64,000 bases of DNA from Lineus longissimus (GCF_910592395.1 NC_088325.1:13272109-13336108); one strand, 5' to 3'; shown: positions 1 through 64,000, counted from the stretch's first letter. Translations and numbers: made by a program. The notes: generated from the letters alone by a model not told the origin.

Positions 1-84
1 AGGGCCTGATTCAAAGTTTCATATGTTGTATATGAGTCCCTGAATTTGCATTTTCAATAGGTCAATTTGATGCCTTGGATACTT

Positions 85-318
85 TTATGAATTCAACGCC
101 ATGTTTTTTATGACAATACTCTGTGATGATAATCGTAAAGATAACTCCTTCACGTTGTAATACAATACACCAACTCCGATAACCTCTTCGTTAGGGGCCA
201 AGTGCGCTTTAGTCTTTAAATAGTTATAAAGTCTACGTAAAAAGATTGTGAACCCTTCAAGGAATACCTCCTCCTTTCTTTCACCTGAAGAGGCTGAGGA
301 AATTGTCCGTAACACCAA
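85..318 (-). CDS. Unrecognised open frame, possible terminal exon
   Basis: A 77-codon frame ending in a stop, with reasonable amino-acid composition (ERKEEVFLEGFTIFLRRLYN, then NEEVIGVGVLYYNVKELSLR). An acceptor-like CTCAG/CTTCAG lies inside its first third. It could be the last exon of a neighbouring minus-strand gene or chance. I recognise no domain. Confidence 0.15.
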   Translation of the reverse strand: MVLRTISSASSGERKEEVFLEGFTIFLRRLYNYLKTKAHLAPNEEVIGVGVLYYNVKELSLRLSSQSIVIKNMALNS

Positions 319-543
319 AAATTCAATTGCTGGACCAAATTTGATGCCAATTCGCTAGATCGTCTAGTGATTGGCCCAAAAACAAATAATTTTTTCAGTA
401 AACTTAGAAAGAAATTTTACCCTAATTCCTTGAAGAGTTCAAACCTTGTGTCAAAATAAGCGTGGGTTAAAAGGCAATGTACATTCGTATGAAAATGACA
501 ACTGGTATTTCTGCTTCCAGCTTTTCCCATTACATTCTTAGTG

Positions 544-897
544 CCTTACCTCTGAATCTTGGAAAACCATCTTTTTATCTCTTAAGACCATTTGACTGAT
601 GCCAATTTTCTAACTAGATGGAAAAATTTGTGATATCTCTCTTACCAACTTGCCTTGCCTCCGAATCTTGGAAAACAATCTTTTTAGCTCTTAAGACCAT
701 TTGACTGATGCCAATTTTCTAACTAGATGGAAGAATTTAGCTTAACCAATTTGTGCTATCTCTTACCAACTTGCCTTGCCTCCGAATCTTGGAAAACAAT
801 CTTTTTAGCTCTTAAGACCATTTGACTGATGCCAATTTTCTAACTACATGTAGATGGAATAATTTAGCTGAACCAATTTGTGATATCTCTTACCAAT
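544..897. repeat. Tandem repeat, 3 copies of about 121 bp
   Basis: Units start at 544, 653 and 774, each opening with CCTTRCCTCYGAATCTTGG. Unit 1 lacks about 12 bp present in the others; unit 3 carries a small insertion (ACATGTAG). Confidence 0.9.
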
Positions 898-1048
898 GTT
901 TAGCAAACGAGATTACCGAAAATACTCAAGTTATTTGTGTGTAAATATAACTTATTGCAGTGTGCACAAAATCAACTGGATTCAATATATTCAAATGGCA
1001 AAAAAAATGAAAATTGTTTTCTATCCAACCTAGCTGAATCAACTATTT

Positions 1049-1061
1049 GTTGCTAGGCAAC
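1049..1061. promoter_or_regulatory. RFX X-box-like palindrome
   Basis: GTTGCTAGGCAAC fits the X-box consensus bound by RFX transcription factors, well known upstream of ciliary genes. Function here is inference. Confidence 0.4.
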
Positions 1062-1985
1062 AAAACTAAACTAAAATCGAAAAATTGTCGGGAGCCTTCC
1101 ACGATTAACTTGACCCTTGGAAGGCATCTCCAACTAACTAAATAAGGCAAGGCGTGGTCAAAAACACAATTAAGTCTAAAACTCAACTATATGAAAATGG
1201 GAGACTTTCCCATTCTTCTGGAACACAATATTTGTGCTTAAAATGTTTCAAATTAAACAATTTTTAATATCAGATCCCCTCTGAAGCTATTGCCTAGCAA
1301 ACTATACGAAACTGAATGATTTTTATTCCTCCTGGAAACAAATATTTCACATGCAGCGCCCATTCCAGAAGTCATCCTGATTTCCTGGACAAAGAATCTG
1401 ATTTTTAGCATCATCACAATTTGTAAAGTAAAAGTACAAGGTTTAAGTAAATAAATGTTATGATCAGAGCATTCTTGTCATATGAATATGATCACTTGGA
1501 TACAAAACATTGCCATAAAATTGATTTTCAGACGTTTCTCAGAATTTACAATATTATCAGTTCCAAGGACACTGAATGTGTCAAAAAATTCCACATTTTC
1601 GTTTCCCTTAAAGGTGCAGTTCACCTGTCTACATTGTTTACATATGTGTTCTGAGGGTAATCCTTAGGAATTAAAGGGCGCAGGTGCAAAAATCGGACAA
1701 ATGTGAGGCCAGTATCCAACGTTTTAGAGTTAGAGTACAACTCTGGCCTTCAATAGATAATGGAATATTCTGCATCCAAGCTTTTACCAGGAACAAACAC
1801 TTTGGTTCCAACCATTCACAACAGATGGCAGCATTAGTGTCATCACTACAAGACGAACAGAATATGAAGAATTAGTGAGTCGCATCTCATGATATAAATA
1901 AATTTGAATAATTACAATAATATTTGTCACATCAGCATTTTACATGTCAGCAGCTGAGAATATTAACCAATACATTGTTGATTCT

Positions 1986-1998
1986 GTTGCCTAGCAAC
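1986..1998. promoter_or_regulatory. RFX X-box-like palindrome
   Basis: GTTGCCTAGCAAC, a second X-box match in inverted layout, 0.9 kb from the first. Confidence 0.4.
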
Positions 1999-2299
1999 CA
2001 ATAATTATAGATCATTTGTGGTTTTTTTCTCTGTTTTTTGGTAATCAAGCATATTTATGTATACACTGTAGGTTACTGTAAACCAGGAAATAGTCTCTGT
2101 TATCATAGCTCACAGTTCTGAGAAATTGGATCTTTGGCGCAATATATTTTGAGGACACTCTATTACAGTGATTTCAATCAGAGTTTCACTGCCTTTGTTT
2201 TTTGGAAAGTTCGCTATTGGCGAAAATGCAAAATTTAAACGTACGCAAAAAGTTCCTGGTTTACAGTATACATGGACGTAAATCTTTGTCATACAGATG

Positions 2300-3373
2300 G
2301 TCAACTGTAATTATCTTATCGTTCTTCAATATTTCTTAAAGAGAAACTGGATCTCTCAGACAGCACCGGCCCAAGGGTAACCCACACTATCCCTCCTTTA
2401 ATCAATACACAATAACTTCAATGGGAAAACTGTGACTGATCATACTCAAAAGTATTACCGGTGATATCAAAGTTTTGAGAAAATCATCATAGCTCATATT
2501 CAGCTCATTGTCAACCATATCAAAGCCGAACACTGGGCCTACCTTTAAACTATTCGCAGAATAAAACCCCTAAAATATTTCAAACTACTACATATCCTCA
2601 GCCCTGAGAATTCTAAGAATGAAATTCACAATGTAATTTTAGAAATAGACAGGAATGAAATTGGTATCAAAACTTTGCCAACTGTCTTACAGTAGTTCAC
2701 ATGGTCGACCAATGGGAAGTCATTTGTAAACACCATGGCTTTCAGGTCACAGTTCCGAGGGTACAGTCACAGAGAGGCCTCCTTCTTGAGCCATGTCAAT
2801 TTAGGCATGATGTTTTCTAATGGCATATTCCATTCTTTATAGCCTTGATTTTGCCCAAAGATACCTTTTGTTAGTAGCACCAACTGTGTACTAGAGTCCA
2901 TTTATCCTAATGGGAGAATCCAAATCGAGACGCATCCAAATCGAGACGCATCCAAATCGAGACGCATCCAAATCGAGACGCATCCAAATCGAGACACATC
3001 CAAATCGAGACGCATCCAAATCGAAACGCATCCAAATCGAGACGCATCCAAATCGAGACGCATCCAAATCGAGACACATCCAAATCAAGACGCATCCAAA
3101 TCGAGACGCATCCAAATCGAGACGCATCCAAATCGAGACGCATCCAAATCGAGACGCATCCAAATCGAGACGCATCCAAATCGAGATGCATCCAAATCGA
3201 GACGCATCCAAATCGGGATGCATCCAAATCAAGACGCATCCAAATCAAGACGCATCCAAATCGAGTCACATCCAAATACACATCTGGGCTCCAAGCCACA
3301 TGAGCAAGTAAGAAGTAGCTGCACCATCATAATATTTTGAGTCACGCGACAACTCGTCAAGTCTGGACATGCA
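2300..3373 (-). other. Probable PHLDB 3' UTR region
   Basis: Sequence downstream of the TGA stop at 3374-3376. No AATAAA or ATTAAA is seen on the minus strand before the 16 bp minisatellite, so the array is likely transcribed in the 3' UTR or lies at its edge. Possible signals further down are ATTAAA near 2398 and AATAAA at 1322-1327. The true end is unknown, so the left limit given is arbitrary. Confidence 0.35.
2919..3284. repeat. 16 bp minisatellite, about 23 copies
   Basis: Unit CATCCAAATCGAGACG with few substitutions. Because 16 is not a multiple of 3, the frames stay open on both strands and give long spurious repeat proteins. It starts about 90 bp downstream of the PHLDB stop codon. 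Confidence 0.95.
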
Positions 3374-55563
<52,190 letters not shown>

Positions 55564-56145
55564 CTGAAAATATAGGAGGTGGTGGCCATGAAAAGAAGTG
55601 CATGAATATGAAAAGGAACTTGTCCAGACAACTTAAAAAGTGCGGCAGCTGATTCTGAAATGCCTGGGGTGACCAAAGATTCGTCTGCTAATGGCTAAAC
55701 CATCCCCATTCTAGTTCTCAAGCCTGCCTATAGTCAAGACACAGTAGATCTACTGGGAGCCATCTGATGGCCTCCTGAAGAACTGAAAATTGTAGGTAGA
55801 TTTACGACCCTGGAGGTCAACACATGACTTTTCAAAACGTAGATTTCTGGCCATGGCACAACAATAATCAACTAAAAGTACATTTTGGAGCGAACCTCTC
55901 GTAATTACAGAGCTAGACACACATTTACCAACAAAAGAACCTTCTTACAAGAGAAACTCACACCGGCACATCAAATATCACCAGTGTTCTTATCGTCACG
56001 TTTAGGAAGCCATTTGGCTAACCATTAGGGACCAAATGGAAACAGGGACAAAATGCAACCATTAATCCCATATCACTTACCGGAAGCTGATACCAAATAC
56101 TACACGATTAGAGAGTCTGAGAGTGAAGTCAGGACCAAAACCTGA

Positions 56146-56495
56146 TATAACTGGTTGACTCTTTCTATGTTATAACTGGTTGACTCTCTCTATGTTATAA
56201 CTGGGTGACTCTCTCTATGTTATAACTGGGTGACTCTCTCTATGTTATAACTGGGTGACTCTCTCTATGTTATAACTGGGTGACTCTCTCTATGTTATAA
56301 ATGGGTGACTCTCTCTATGTTATAACTGGGTGACTCTCTCTATGTTATAACTGGGTGACTCTCTCTATGTTATAACTGGTTGACTCTCTCTATGTTATAA
56401 CTGGGTGACTCTCTCTATGTTATAACTGGGTGACTCTCTCTATGTTATAACTGGGTGACTCTCTCTATGTTATAACTGGGTGACTCTCTCTATGT
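56146..56495. repeat. 25 bp minisatellite, 14 copies
   Basis: Unit TATAACTGGGTGACTCTCTC plus TATGT, almost perfectly conserved over 350 bp; only a few G/T or C/A changes. Confidence 0.95.
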
Positions 56496-57658
56496 TATTA
56501 TCAGGAACTGCAATGACTGTTGGGATGGAATGGTTTCACGTGACGTCATCACCAGTCATGTTGGAGGGACAGACAAAGAAAGCAAGCCCAAATGACCATG
56601 ACAGCACTCTCGACAAAGGAGTACCACAATGAGTACCTGGCTTGCCTTGAAAGTTATCCCATGATGGACCAGCATCCTGCCCAAAGGCAGTGATACTCCT
56701 AGTCGCTTACTGCTACAAAACTGCTACAAAACTGCGGTAACTCTAGTCTAATGAGCCATTCGACAGCTTTGGCAATATCTCAGCATATTTGTCCTACTTT
56801 ATTTGATCTGTAATCCTAATCATCACTCCACTGCACCAACGAATCTTTGAATTTTCCAATAGAACAAAAAAATTTAGATGAATCCTTGCAAAGGTTGAGT
56901 TATTTCATTCAATTCCACTTCAGTTATAGAATCACTTTGAAGTGTTAATGGCGGAACCCCAAACCGCTTTAAGTTGTTAGGAAGATTGCTCAAATTAGGC
57001 AAATATTGCAACAATTCAATTATCTGCTCTCCTACAAAAATAACTCAAATTGGAAATCTACATCAAGGACTTTGAAATATTGGAATTTCTGTTTTTGTAG
57101 GATTCTGTGGTTCTGTTTTTCAGTGCCATAATCACTTTTTCATGTACCAGTAGTGAGTAGTGGGCCTTTGAACTATTATATATCCGGAGAAAAACATTTC
57201 TTTTATCTTGAAGATCTATGTATTTTTTATGTGAATTATAACTTAAGTAGCTTGTGCCTGTGGAGACTGTTTCAATGCTTTCAATCGCCTCGATTTAAGT
57301 GGATGGGTGAACAGGAGATGAGTTTTATTTATATGTTGGTTAAGTATATCTCCTCACAGTAAAAGACAGAGTATTCCTTTTAGAATTGTCACTTTATTCG
57401 AATGCTTTGAAATAGATCCACTCTGATTATGCTGATTAGGGAGGCAATACATGTTCCGTCAATTCAAGGACCCTGTGGTCGAGTGTTAGCAACATATGTG
57501 AGGGAGAAGCTTTAACTTGAATCTGTTGAGATGCATGGAGAATATCTAGTTCAAGTATTGACGTGTTTCAAGTTGGTACTGTGAACAGTCTAGGAGGAGA
57601 TATCACCTTCGAATGGACTGACATACAGACCGACGTCCAGACTCAAGCGAACGGTGAT

Positions 57659-57786
57659 ACAATGGGTGATATGAATAAAGACTAGCAAATGCTTTTACTT
57701 CAATTTTGTACAGAAAGGCCTAGTGTATATGTACATGAAGTTTTAGATAAAAGCATTTGCTAGTCTTTATTCATATCACCCATTGT
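57659..57786. mobile_element. Foldback MITE with 39 bp perfect arms
   Basis: Arms 57659-57697 and 57748-57786 (ACAATGGGTGATATGAATAA against its complement) around a 50 bp spacer. Confidence 0.88.
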
Positions 57787-58593
57787 CTCCTTACTTTTTT
57801 GGAAAGCGCAGAGATAACAATGAATGGTGCAATGTGACATTGATGTCATATCACCTTGCATTTTTGTAAATGGATCACAGTTTCCTCACAATACAACTCT
57901 GCCGAACCAATGTCTGGTCAAATTTTCAACTTTCTTCACCGTAGTTCCCTTGCAAACTGTCATTTGTGAGTCAGTACGACATAACGTTGCTATTACTGAG
58001 ATATATCAAATCCACCATTCGCTTCATCTTACAATATAAAGACTGTCAAATCATTTGGCTATTCTGAACCGCTTCGACATTTCTGAGCTCTCCGATGGAC
58101 AGTTTCTACAATGATAGCAGCTGTGTTGTTTGATTACTGCGGACCATGCCCTGGGGCCCACTAACGTGAACATTACGGGGGCGGAAACACACAAAGATTT
58201 AAGCAACATTGCATTTTTCATTCCTCCAGAAACTGATGATTTTGCCAATAAGAGAGACTGCAGAAATCAAGAGACACACACCAATTATAAGATTACTCAG
58301 GCTAACTGGACATCACTTGCGACAATCACCGTCAATCGGACATCAGGCCGTCAGGTGCATGCTGGGAATAAGTGTCTTCAAATTGCCTGATCTCGTCATT
58401 GACGGGCCGGACAGTCGCACAATCTGCATGCTCTTCTCACGGGGAGGTAATAGAGCTATTGATGAGAGGCTGGAGAGTGGATCAATATCGTTAACCGATA
58501 TATCGACAGGGGCCTAATTGCTCATTCATGACGTGAAGAATGAACAAATACTACAGAGGCAGTCATCAGATTGAGTATAGTCTTTTACCTTTA

Positions 58594-59037
58594 AGCCCGC
58601 AGCACACCAGCCGCCAACTTTGGCGACAAGAAGCGTTCAGCTTGACGCCTCTCGACGCCGAAGTTGGCGGCCAGTGGATCCCGGTCAGAGCACACCTGCC
58701 CAGAATCGGCGTCCAGTAGCGTCTTTTCCGCCACTTTAGGCTGCCATTTTGAAATCATGTGACATCAAGACGCGCATACTGATTGGCCATAGCCTCGCCG
58801 CCGACGCCAATTCAGGCGGCAATCCGTAGCACACCTGGCTTCTTCTTGCGTTCAAACGCGGCGACACGTGTCAAAAATCAAACAGGTTAGATATTTAGCG
58901 TTTAGTTGCGGCAAGTGGCGGCAAGTCGCGTTCACCGACGCCGTTCGTAGCAGACTAGGGATTATTTAGGCGTTCAGGACTTATGCGGCAAAAAACGCCT
59001 GTGAACGCCGAAGTTGGCGGCTCGTGTGCTACGGGCT
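58594..59037. mobile_element. CpG-rich MITE with 3 bp TTA target duplication
   Basis: 444 bp. Left end AGCCCGCAGCACACCAGCCG and right end complement AGCCCGTAGCACACGAGCCG match with 3 differences over 32 bp. TTA flanks at 58591-58593 and 59038-59040 fit a PIF/Harbinger-type target. Internal GGCGGC and CGCCGA motifs are repeated. Confidence 0.85.
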
Positions 59038-59626
59038 TTAGAGGTGCTCTTCAGCAACAACTTGCCATGTATGATTTCTTCCTGTAAGTTCTTTGCTCCC
59101 TTGTTAGACCATTACCAACTCCCCCAGCCATTCTAATTCCAACCTGCTGACAAGCTAACCACAGTACACGTTTCCGCACTCATCCAACTGATCAAATCAC
59201 CGAAGTTTAAATTGTGTTGTCTCATTTTGATTGTCAGTCGTGCCACAGGCTTCTCTGTACCAATTACCTCCACTACCCCACAATTGGACTGTTTGAAAAG
59301 TAAAGAGAAGATCATGCTCCTGACTCATTCAAACTAATTCATTTCATTGAGGTTTTACCTCAAAGAACGCGCTGCACAAATGAGCGATTTAAATCGCATT
59401 TGCCCTGCGATTTACTGCCACATGTATGAGCAACAAGAAGATCTCTTGTCTCCGAGCAAAACCGTTAATCATTCAGTTTGATAGATAATGTTTATCTGTC
59501 ACCCAGCTGATAACCGCACAAATAACCTCCCCTCTCCAGTCACCGAAATAACCACAGTCCTGACAGCTCCTCCTTTCCTTGCTTTAACCGATTTACTGAT
59601 CTTAGTTTTCCAGGTTCAATGATCCA

Positions 59627-59850
59627 AGGGAGCCATGTGGTCTAGTGGTTCTACGAGGTCTCGGGCACATAATCTGAAGAACGTGGGTTCGATTCTCGGC
59701 TACGCCTGCTTGCTTTGGATCTTGGGAAAATCCATCTGCCCTACTTTCTTCACCCCAGCCAGAGAATTTGGATAAAAAACTGACAGACACAATTGGAGCT
59801 AATCTCTAAATGACAGCTGACCCTTCTATACTGGCTGGGTCAAGATGAAG
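59627..59850 (+). mobile_element. tRNA-derived SINE, second family
   Basis: Head GGGAGCCATGTGGTCTAGTG with B box GGTTCGATTC, followed by a body unrelated to the first family (CCCAGCCAGAGAATTTGG). No tail or target duplication found. Confidence 0.65.
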
Positions 59851-60234
59851 ATGACATTCAGAGATCTCACCTGATCCAGACTATACTCCTATCTATCGAA
59901 TCATATTACGTGTACCCATTAGGAGATGAGTCTGGGCTAGGAATGGTATTTGCCATTATGTTATTGGCAGTAATTGTTGTTTGATGAGGTGGGCGGGCCG
60001 GGGATGGGGGTACTTCTTACTGATCTAGTCCTGCAGAGAGTAACTTAACGCCAAGTGAAACGGACATAAGCATTAGTGACAAAGTTTGAACAACCGACGA
60101 TTAAGTTTGATAAATTAAGGACGTGGTCAACAAAATGATGTCATCAAAAAACAGAATCTGATGCCCAAGGACCTGGGCAGCCTCATTAGAGAAACCGAAA
60201 GTGCATCCTCACTTAATAGCAGTAGAAAAACATT

Positions 60235-60416
60235 TACAGTAAAACCTCTCTAATAAGGACACCCTCGGGACTGAAAAGTACTGTCCTTAAAAGAGAGGTG
60301 TCCTGATTAGAGAGGTCAAATTGAATGGTAACAACCAATTTGGTACCAAAACCAGTGTCCTTAATAGAGAGGGTGTCCTTATTAGAGAGGTGTCCGCTAA
60401 GGGAGGTTCTACTGTA
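60235..60416. mobile_element. Tc1/mariner-like MITE, best preserved
   Basis: 182 bp with ends TACAGTAAAACCTCTC and GGGAGGTTCTACTGTA and all internal motifs intact; closest to a family consensus. Confidence 0.9.
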
Positions 60417-60758
60417 TAAGTAGACGAAATAAAGATAATGTCTGTCAACTCCAAAGTAGCAATATCTACAGGCTGCAGAATCCTCTTAGGATAATGAAGG
60501 AATCCCATTAAGATGAGACAGTTTTCAGCTGTTTTTCCGTCTATTTTTTCCCGGAGATAGAGCCTTTAAGGCAGTCATCAGACAGATCTATAAGAACACA
60601 TGCATTGCTCTTTCAGAAGCCGCTGTCATTAGAGTTTTTAGCGATCAAGCATTCGGCTAAGTTGGTACAGGAAATAGAGAAGGACGCCATTCCTTTTCTG
60701 CCTGAAGACTTCTCTGACTCAATTAGAAGAAAAAGTGGAGTCGTAATCAAATCACATC

Positions 60759-60783
60759 GAGGAGCCTCATAGATCTAGTGGAC
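60759..60783 (+). repeat. SINE head remnant
   Basis: GAGGAGCCTCATAGATCTAG matches the first bases of the SINE; the rest is lost. Confidence 0.5.
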
Positions 60784-62390
60784 AAAGAATTTCTCTTTTC
60801 ATATCATCCTTTCTAAGGCTAAGGTTCCTCTAAAAAGAGGATGATGTCTCAAGGCATGACCTCTGTCGAGAGAAAGAACAACTGCATTAGACACGATGCA
60901 CAATTATTGTTTGACATGCAACGTGGAAATGCTGATTAGCCAGTGTGATGATAAGAGAAAGAGCTAACAAAACCTGACCAGCTCTTGCAAACATTCATCA
61001 CGAACTCGTGCTTGGACAGCAAATCTTCACACTAAAGATGCATCTTGGCAAATAAGCCCACACGATCAAGCATTTGCATCTGACTTTTTTTATGATGGTC
61101 TCCAACATCCTCGATGGCATAGAGTCATGTCAAAGTTTCACTCTGTCCAATTAGGAGTTGTTTGGCCATTAACTTATTAGTACAGAGTCGCCATCGGGAA
61201 AGAATCAGGCAATGACCACACTAATGGGGCAATGGGTTCTATTGGCAAAGTTGAATTTGACATCCTATTTCTTATTCCCACCACCTTGTTTTAAAAAGAC
61301 CCAAGCAACGAGGGAATTCCAATTCATCATGAATAAACCGAACTGATTACGAAAGCTCCAAATGGAATTTCAACAAACCAATAAACTAAACACTATTTCA
61401 CTAGCTTTTGAGACCTTGAGTCGAGATACCGCATCGCCACAGCCCAACATACCTGTTTAAGATGCACTGTCTCATTACACCAGAGACAGTCAACAACTAA
61501 TTGAGTTTCAGCACCACCCTCTCACTAGCCCTTGGAGATGACCACAGTCGCCAGCCCCTATGAAAAACGGGCGAACATAATCGATTAAGATGCCTCACCT
61601 CTTTACACAAGAGACAGTGAGCAATTAATTTGATATCAGTTTCACCACATTACCAACTCCAGCATATTATCATCACGATCTCACGTTAAAACTGCCCACT
61701 TGCGATTAAAAGGGATGCTGTACGACCACTGTTCGGGGTACCTTGCACTCAAAAATGGAGTCATCAACAATGGTACAAGGTAGCTCTAATAAAATAGTGT
61801 GGTTTATGGGATGAAGGAGACACTAACTGATGGCAAGACATGCTGGTGAATTCTTTCATCACGAGTTTGATGGTTTATTTACCCAAGTTGGAATTGATCA
61901 ATGATGAGAGCTAACCTTTTGGGAGAGTTGATCAACTTTGAATGATAACTTCTTGTGACTTAGTCTGGACAGCAAAGTAATTATCCGCTAACGGTTACGG
62001 GAATTAAAGCAGGATTTGATTCATCTCGATCGTAGGGGTAGGGGAAAAGCTGAGATTGAACAAATGTGTGATTTCTGTTCTTAAAAGGTAGACATGAAGT
62101 ATGTTTATTGATCAATCCACGAAAAGGAGTGAATGGGGTGTGAAGCCTGAGTATCTGACTGGTCTCGATCATTGAAGTAGTCTAGGAATGCCACCGGGAC
62201 TCAGGTCAGACCAATTGAGACACCTTATCTATCACAAGTCGAAAGCCGTCCGACCAAGCGCAAAGCAATCATGTTTTCTGAGATCTATTCCATCAGCACT
62301 TCCGTTGCATTTACTGGCTCTGTTAACCCATCTCGCGAGATGTCATGTGACATCGTTTACGCTATCAGCTGTTGGTGCAATCGTTACAAA

Positions 62391-62640
62391 GTTTGCACGG
62401 GCCCTGGTAAGTTTGCACGGGACCTGGTACATTTGCACAGGGCCCTGGTACATTCACACAGGGCCTGGTACATTTGCACAGGGGTGGCACAGGTGCCCGG
62501 CCCTGGTACATTTACACAGCCCTGGTACAATTGCACAGGTCCTGGTATCGGGGTACATTTATGCAGGGCCTGGTCCAGTTGTGCAGCCCTGGTACATTTG
62601 CACGGTCCCTGGTATGTTTGCCTAGGCCCTGGTACGTTAT
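62391..62640. repeat. Degenerate 20 bp minisatellite
   Basis: Unit like GCCCTGGTACATTTGCACAG, about 12 variable copies. Open frames across it on both strands are by-products. Confidence 0.88.
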
Positions 62641-63146
62641 CGCTGCACCATCTACAGGAATTCAGCAAAACACCACCTTCTCATTGGTTGGAGCACCAGT
62701 ATAGGGTCGGTCACCCAACATAGAGCCCCCATTAACAAATTCTCATATAGAAGGTGAGACGTCAAAGGAATCATCATGATGGGTTAAGTCATGTCCGGAG
62801 CAGCCCCAGTTACAAATGTGACATTATCAATATCCTCTAGCCCCTGGACCGGATTCGTTTGTAATCATTAGACGTCGGATCTAGTCTCGCACATCTCAGG
62901 AATATGTGATGAAGGGCAGTTCATCTCCATCGATATATTGATCAGGTGTATGATGAGTTTGACATCGGTGGGCTGATTGAGCAAGGATTAGGATTAGATT
63001 GACCTGACGTTGAGTATGTCCTGGACTGGACCGGATTGGGTACTTACAAGTTTGAGATTAAATCAGGAGTGGTGCACGCATGAATGCACAGGATGAGAAC
63101 TTGAGCAATCGACAGTCCATTCAGTCATGCACAGCGTTACTTACCC

Positions 63147-63330
63147 TTACACCAAAACCTCTCTAGTAAGGACTCCCTTGGGACTGACTAATACTGTCCT
63201 TAATTGAGAGGTGTCCTGATTACAGAGGTAAAATTTTATGGAAATGACCAATTTGGGACAAAATGCAGTGTCTTTAATGGAAAGGGTGTCCTTAGTAGAG
63301 AGGTGACGCAAGGAGAGGTTCCACTCTATT
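63147..63330. mobile_element. Tc1/mariner-like MITE, diverged
   Basis: Family core recognisable (GACTGACTAATACTGTCCTT; GGAAATGACCAATTTGGGAC). Both terminal repeats are mutated. Confidence 0.82.
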
Positions 63331-64000
63331 AGAAATTTTGCGAGATGAGAGGCACTAAAGATTACACTTTTCGGTATTCAACAGAGCGTGACTCGTCACA
63401 AATATCTGTCAAGGAAATTTGCATAGTTATCGTCAGTTGTCAATATCACGCCACAGGAGATTCATGCTCATTCATACGATATCGTCACCTCAAGCAGCAT
63501 CGACCGAGCAGAATCGAAGAAACTACTGAACCAAATAAACAGCCATGGCAAGAAACATGCCAGAGTCGATTTTTATCGAACATCGCAAAATAACACCGAT
63601 GCATTGTGGTAGAATGTGAATTAACCGATAATAATGCTTGCTTGGATGAGTGTGACAATGTTTAGGTTTGGGGCAGTACCGATGACATTACCCATGAGGT
63701 TGGAACTCATGTACTCTGAGTATACTGGGAGTGGTTAAACGGTTGATTGGCTCAGACCATGTTAGAAGGGTCACAGTGGGATATTCTGCAGCAAATCCAC
63801 ATCAAGTATCAAATTGCAGCTCCAGGGGCCAAATATCTTTGCTGCACCCCCTTGTAAACTAGCTGAAATTGGGGTTTTCTAACCAAGAACTGACTGAATA
63901 ACTGTCAAGTCTCCCTTTACAGGGAGGAATCTCACTAAGAACATACCCTCTAGGGAGCTACATATTATCCTACACTCGAGACGTGTTGATCATATTGAGA

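Larger units (their letters stand above)
319..2299. other. Intergenic region with no gene seen
   Basis: AT-rich sequence holding a triplicated 121 bp repeat (544-897) and RFX-type X-box palindromes (1049-1061, 1986-1998, weaker 1290-1302). Short open frames here have no coding character. Confidence 0.5.
55564..64000. other. Upstream region, no gene recognised
   Basis: Should contain the first PHLDB intron or promoter. It holds a 25 bp minisatellite, foldbacks, two Tc1/mariner-like MITEs, a Harbinger-type MITE, SINE parts and a 20 bp minisatellite. No exon with the expected first FHA strand was recognised. Confidence 0.6.

Noticed and set aside
2891-3311. Long open frames on both strands over the 16 bp repeat
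   Set aside because: They are by-products of a repeat unit without stops; the peptides are pure 16-residue repeats.
56084-56102. 19 bp candidate exon (YLVSAS) ending at a strong donor in the right phase for the FHA exon
   Set aside because: Too short to supply the missing FHA strand, and its acceptor (CGTGTAG) has a poor pyrimidine tract.
62188-62723. Overlapping frames of 145 and 150 codons
   Set aside because: Produced by the degenerate 20 bp minisatellite, open in several frames on both strands.

Overview
The window is nuclear DNA of an animal, not of a microbe. It holds one large, intron-rich gene on the minus strand, plus a dense load of tRNA-derived SINEs, small inverted-repeat transposons (MITEs) and minisatellites. 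The gene is an orthologue of vertebrate PHLDB1/PHLDB2 (LL5-alpha/LL5-beta). The single-gene layout, the repeat types and the protein divergence fit a marine invertebrate, either a non-vertebrate deuterostome or a lophotrochozoan. The sequence alone does not let me choose between them.

Layout of the gene, 5' to 3' (high to low coordinates). Exons at 55381-55563 and 52753-52872 encode most of an FHA domain. Two very short exons follow at 46764-46805 and 46628-46660. A 17 kb intron precedes a giant 2,120 bp exon (27460-29579) coding a Ser/Pro-rich disordered region that ends in a coiled coil. Next come an S/T-P-rich exon (25931-26215) and a run of coiled-coil exons (25631 down to 13201). These are interspersed with five small exons that are all multiples of three and phase 0, one of only 12 bp. 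Two basic/coiled-coil exons (12102-11916, 4225-4084) lead to the last exon (3820-3374), which holds the C-terminal PH domain. Phases agree at every junction I joined. The core model codes about 1,509 residues, or about 1,576 with all cassette exons. The first coding exon, with the start codon and the first FHA strand, was not found; it probably lies beyond position 64000 or in a short exon I could not recognise. The known role of the family is a cortical scaffold: the PH domain binds PI(3,4,5)P3 and the coiled coils recruit CLASP/ELKS-type partners that anchor microtubule plus ends.

The rest is intronic or flanking repeat DNA. (1) A tRNA-derived SINE family has full, truncated and degenerate copies, two of them with clear target-site duplications. 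(2) A roughly 180 bp Tc1/mariner-like MITE (ends CAGT...ACTG, TA target) has seven copies plus a fragment. (3) Two elements have PIF/Harbinger-type 3 bp target duplications. (4) Two elements are bounded by TTAA. (5) There are several near-perfect foldback elements, one with about 103 bp arms. (6) There are numerous minisatellites (periods about 12, 14, 16, 20, 25, 83, 95 and 121 bp). No rRNA, CRISPR, bacterial-type operon or complete second gene was recognised. Positions 1-3300 and 55600-64000 hold no gene I can name.
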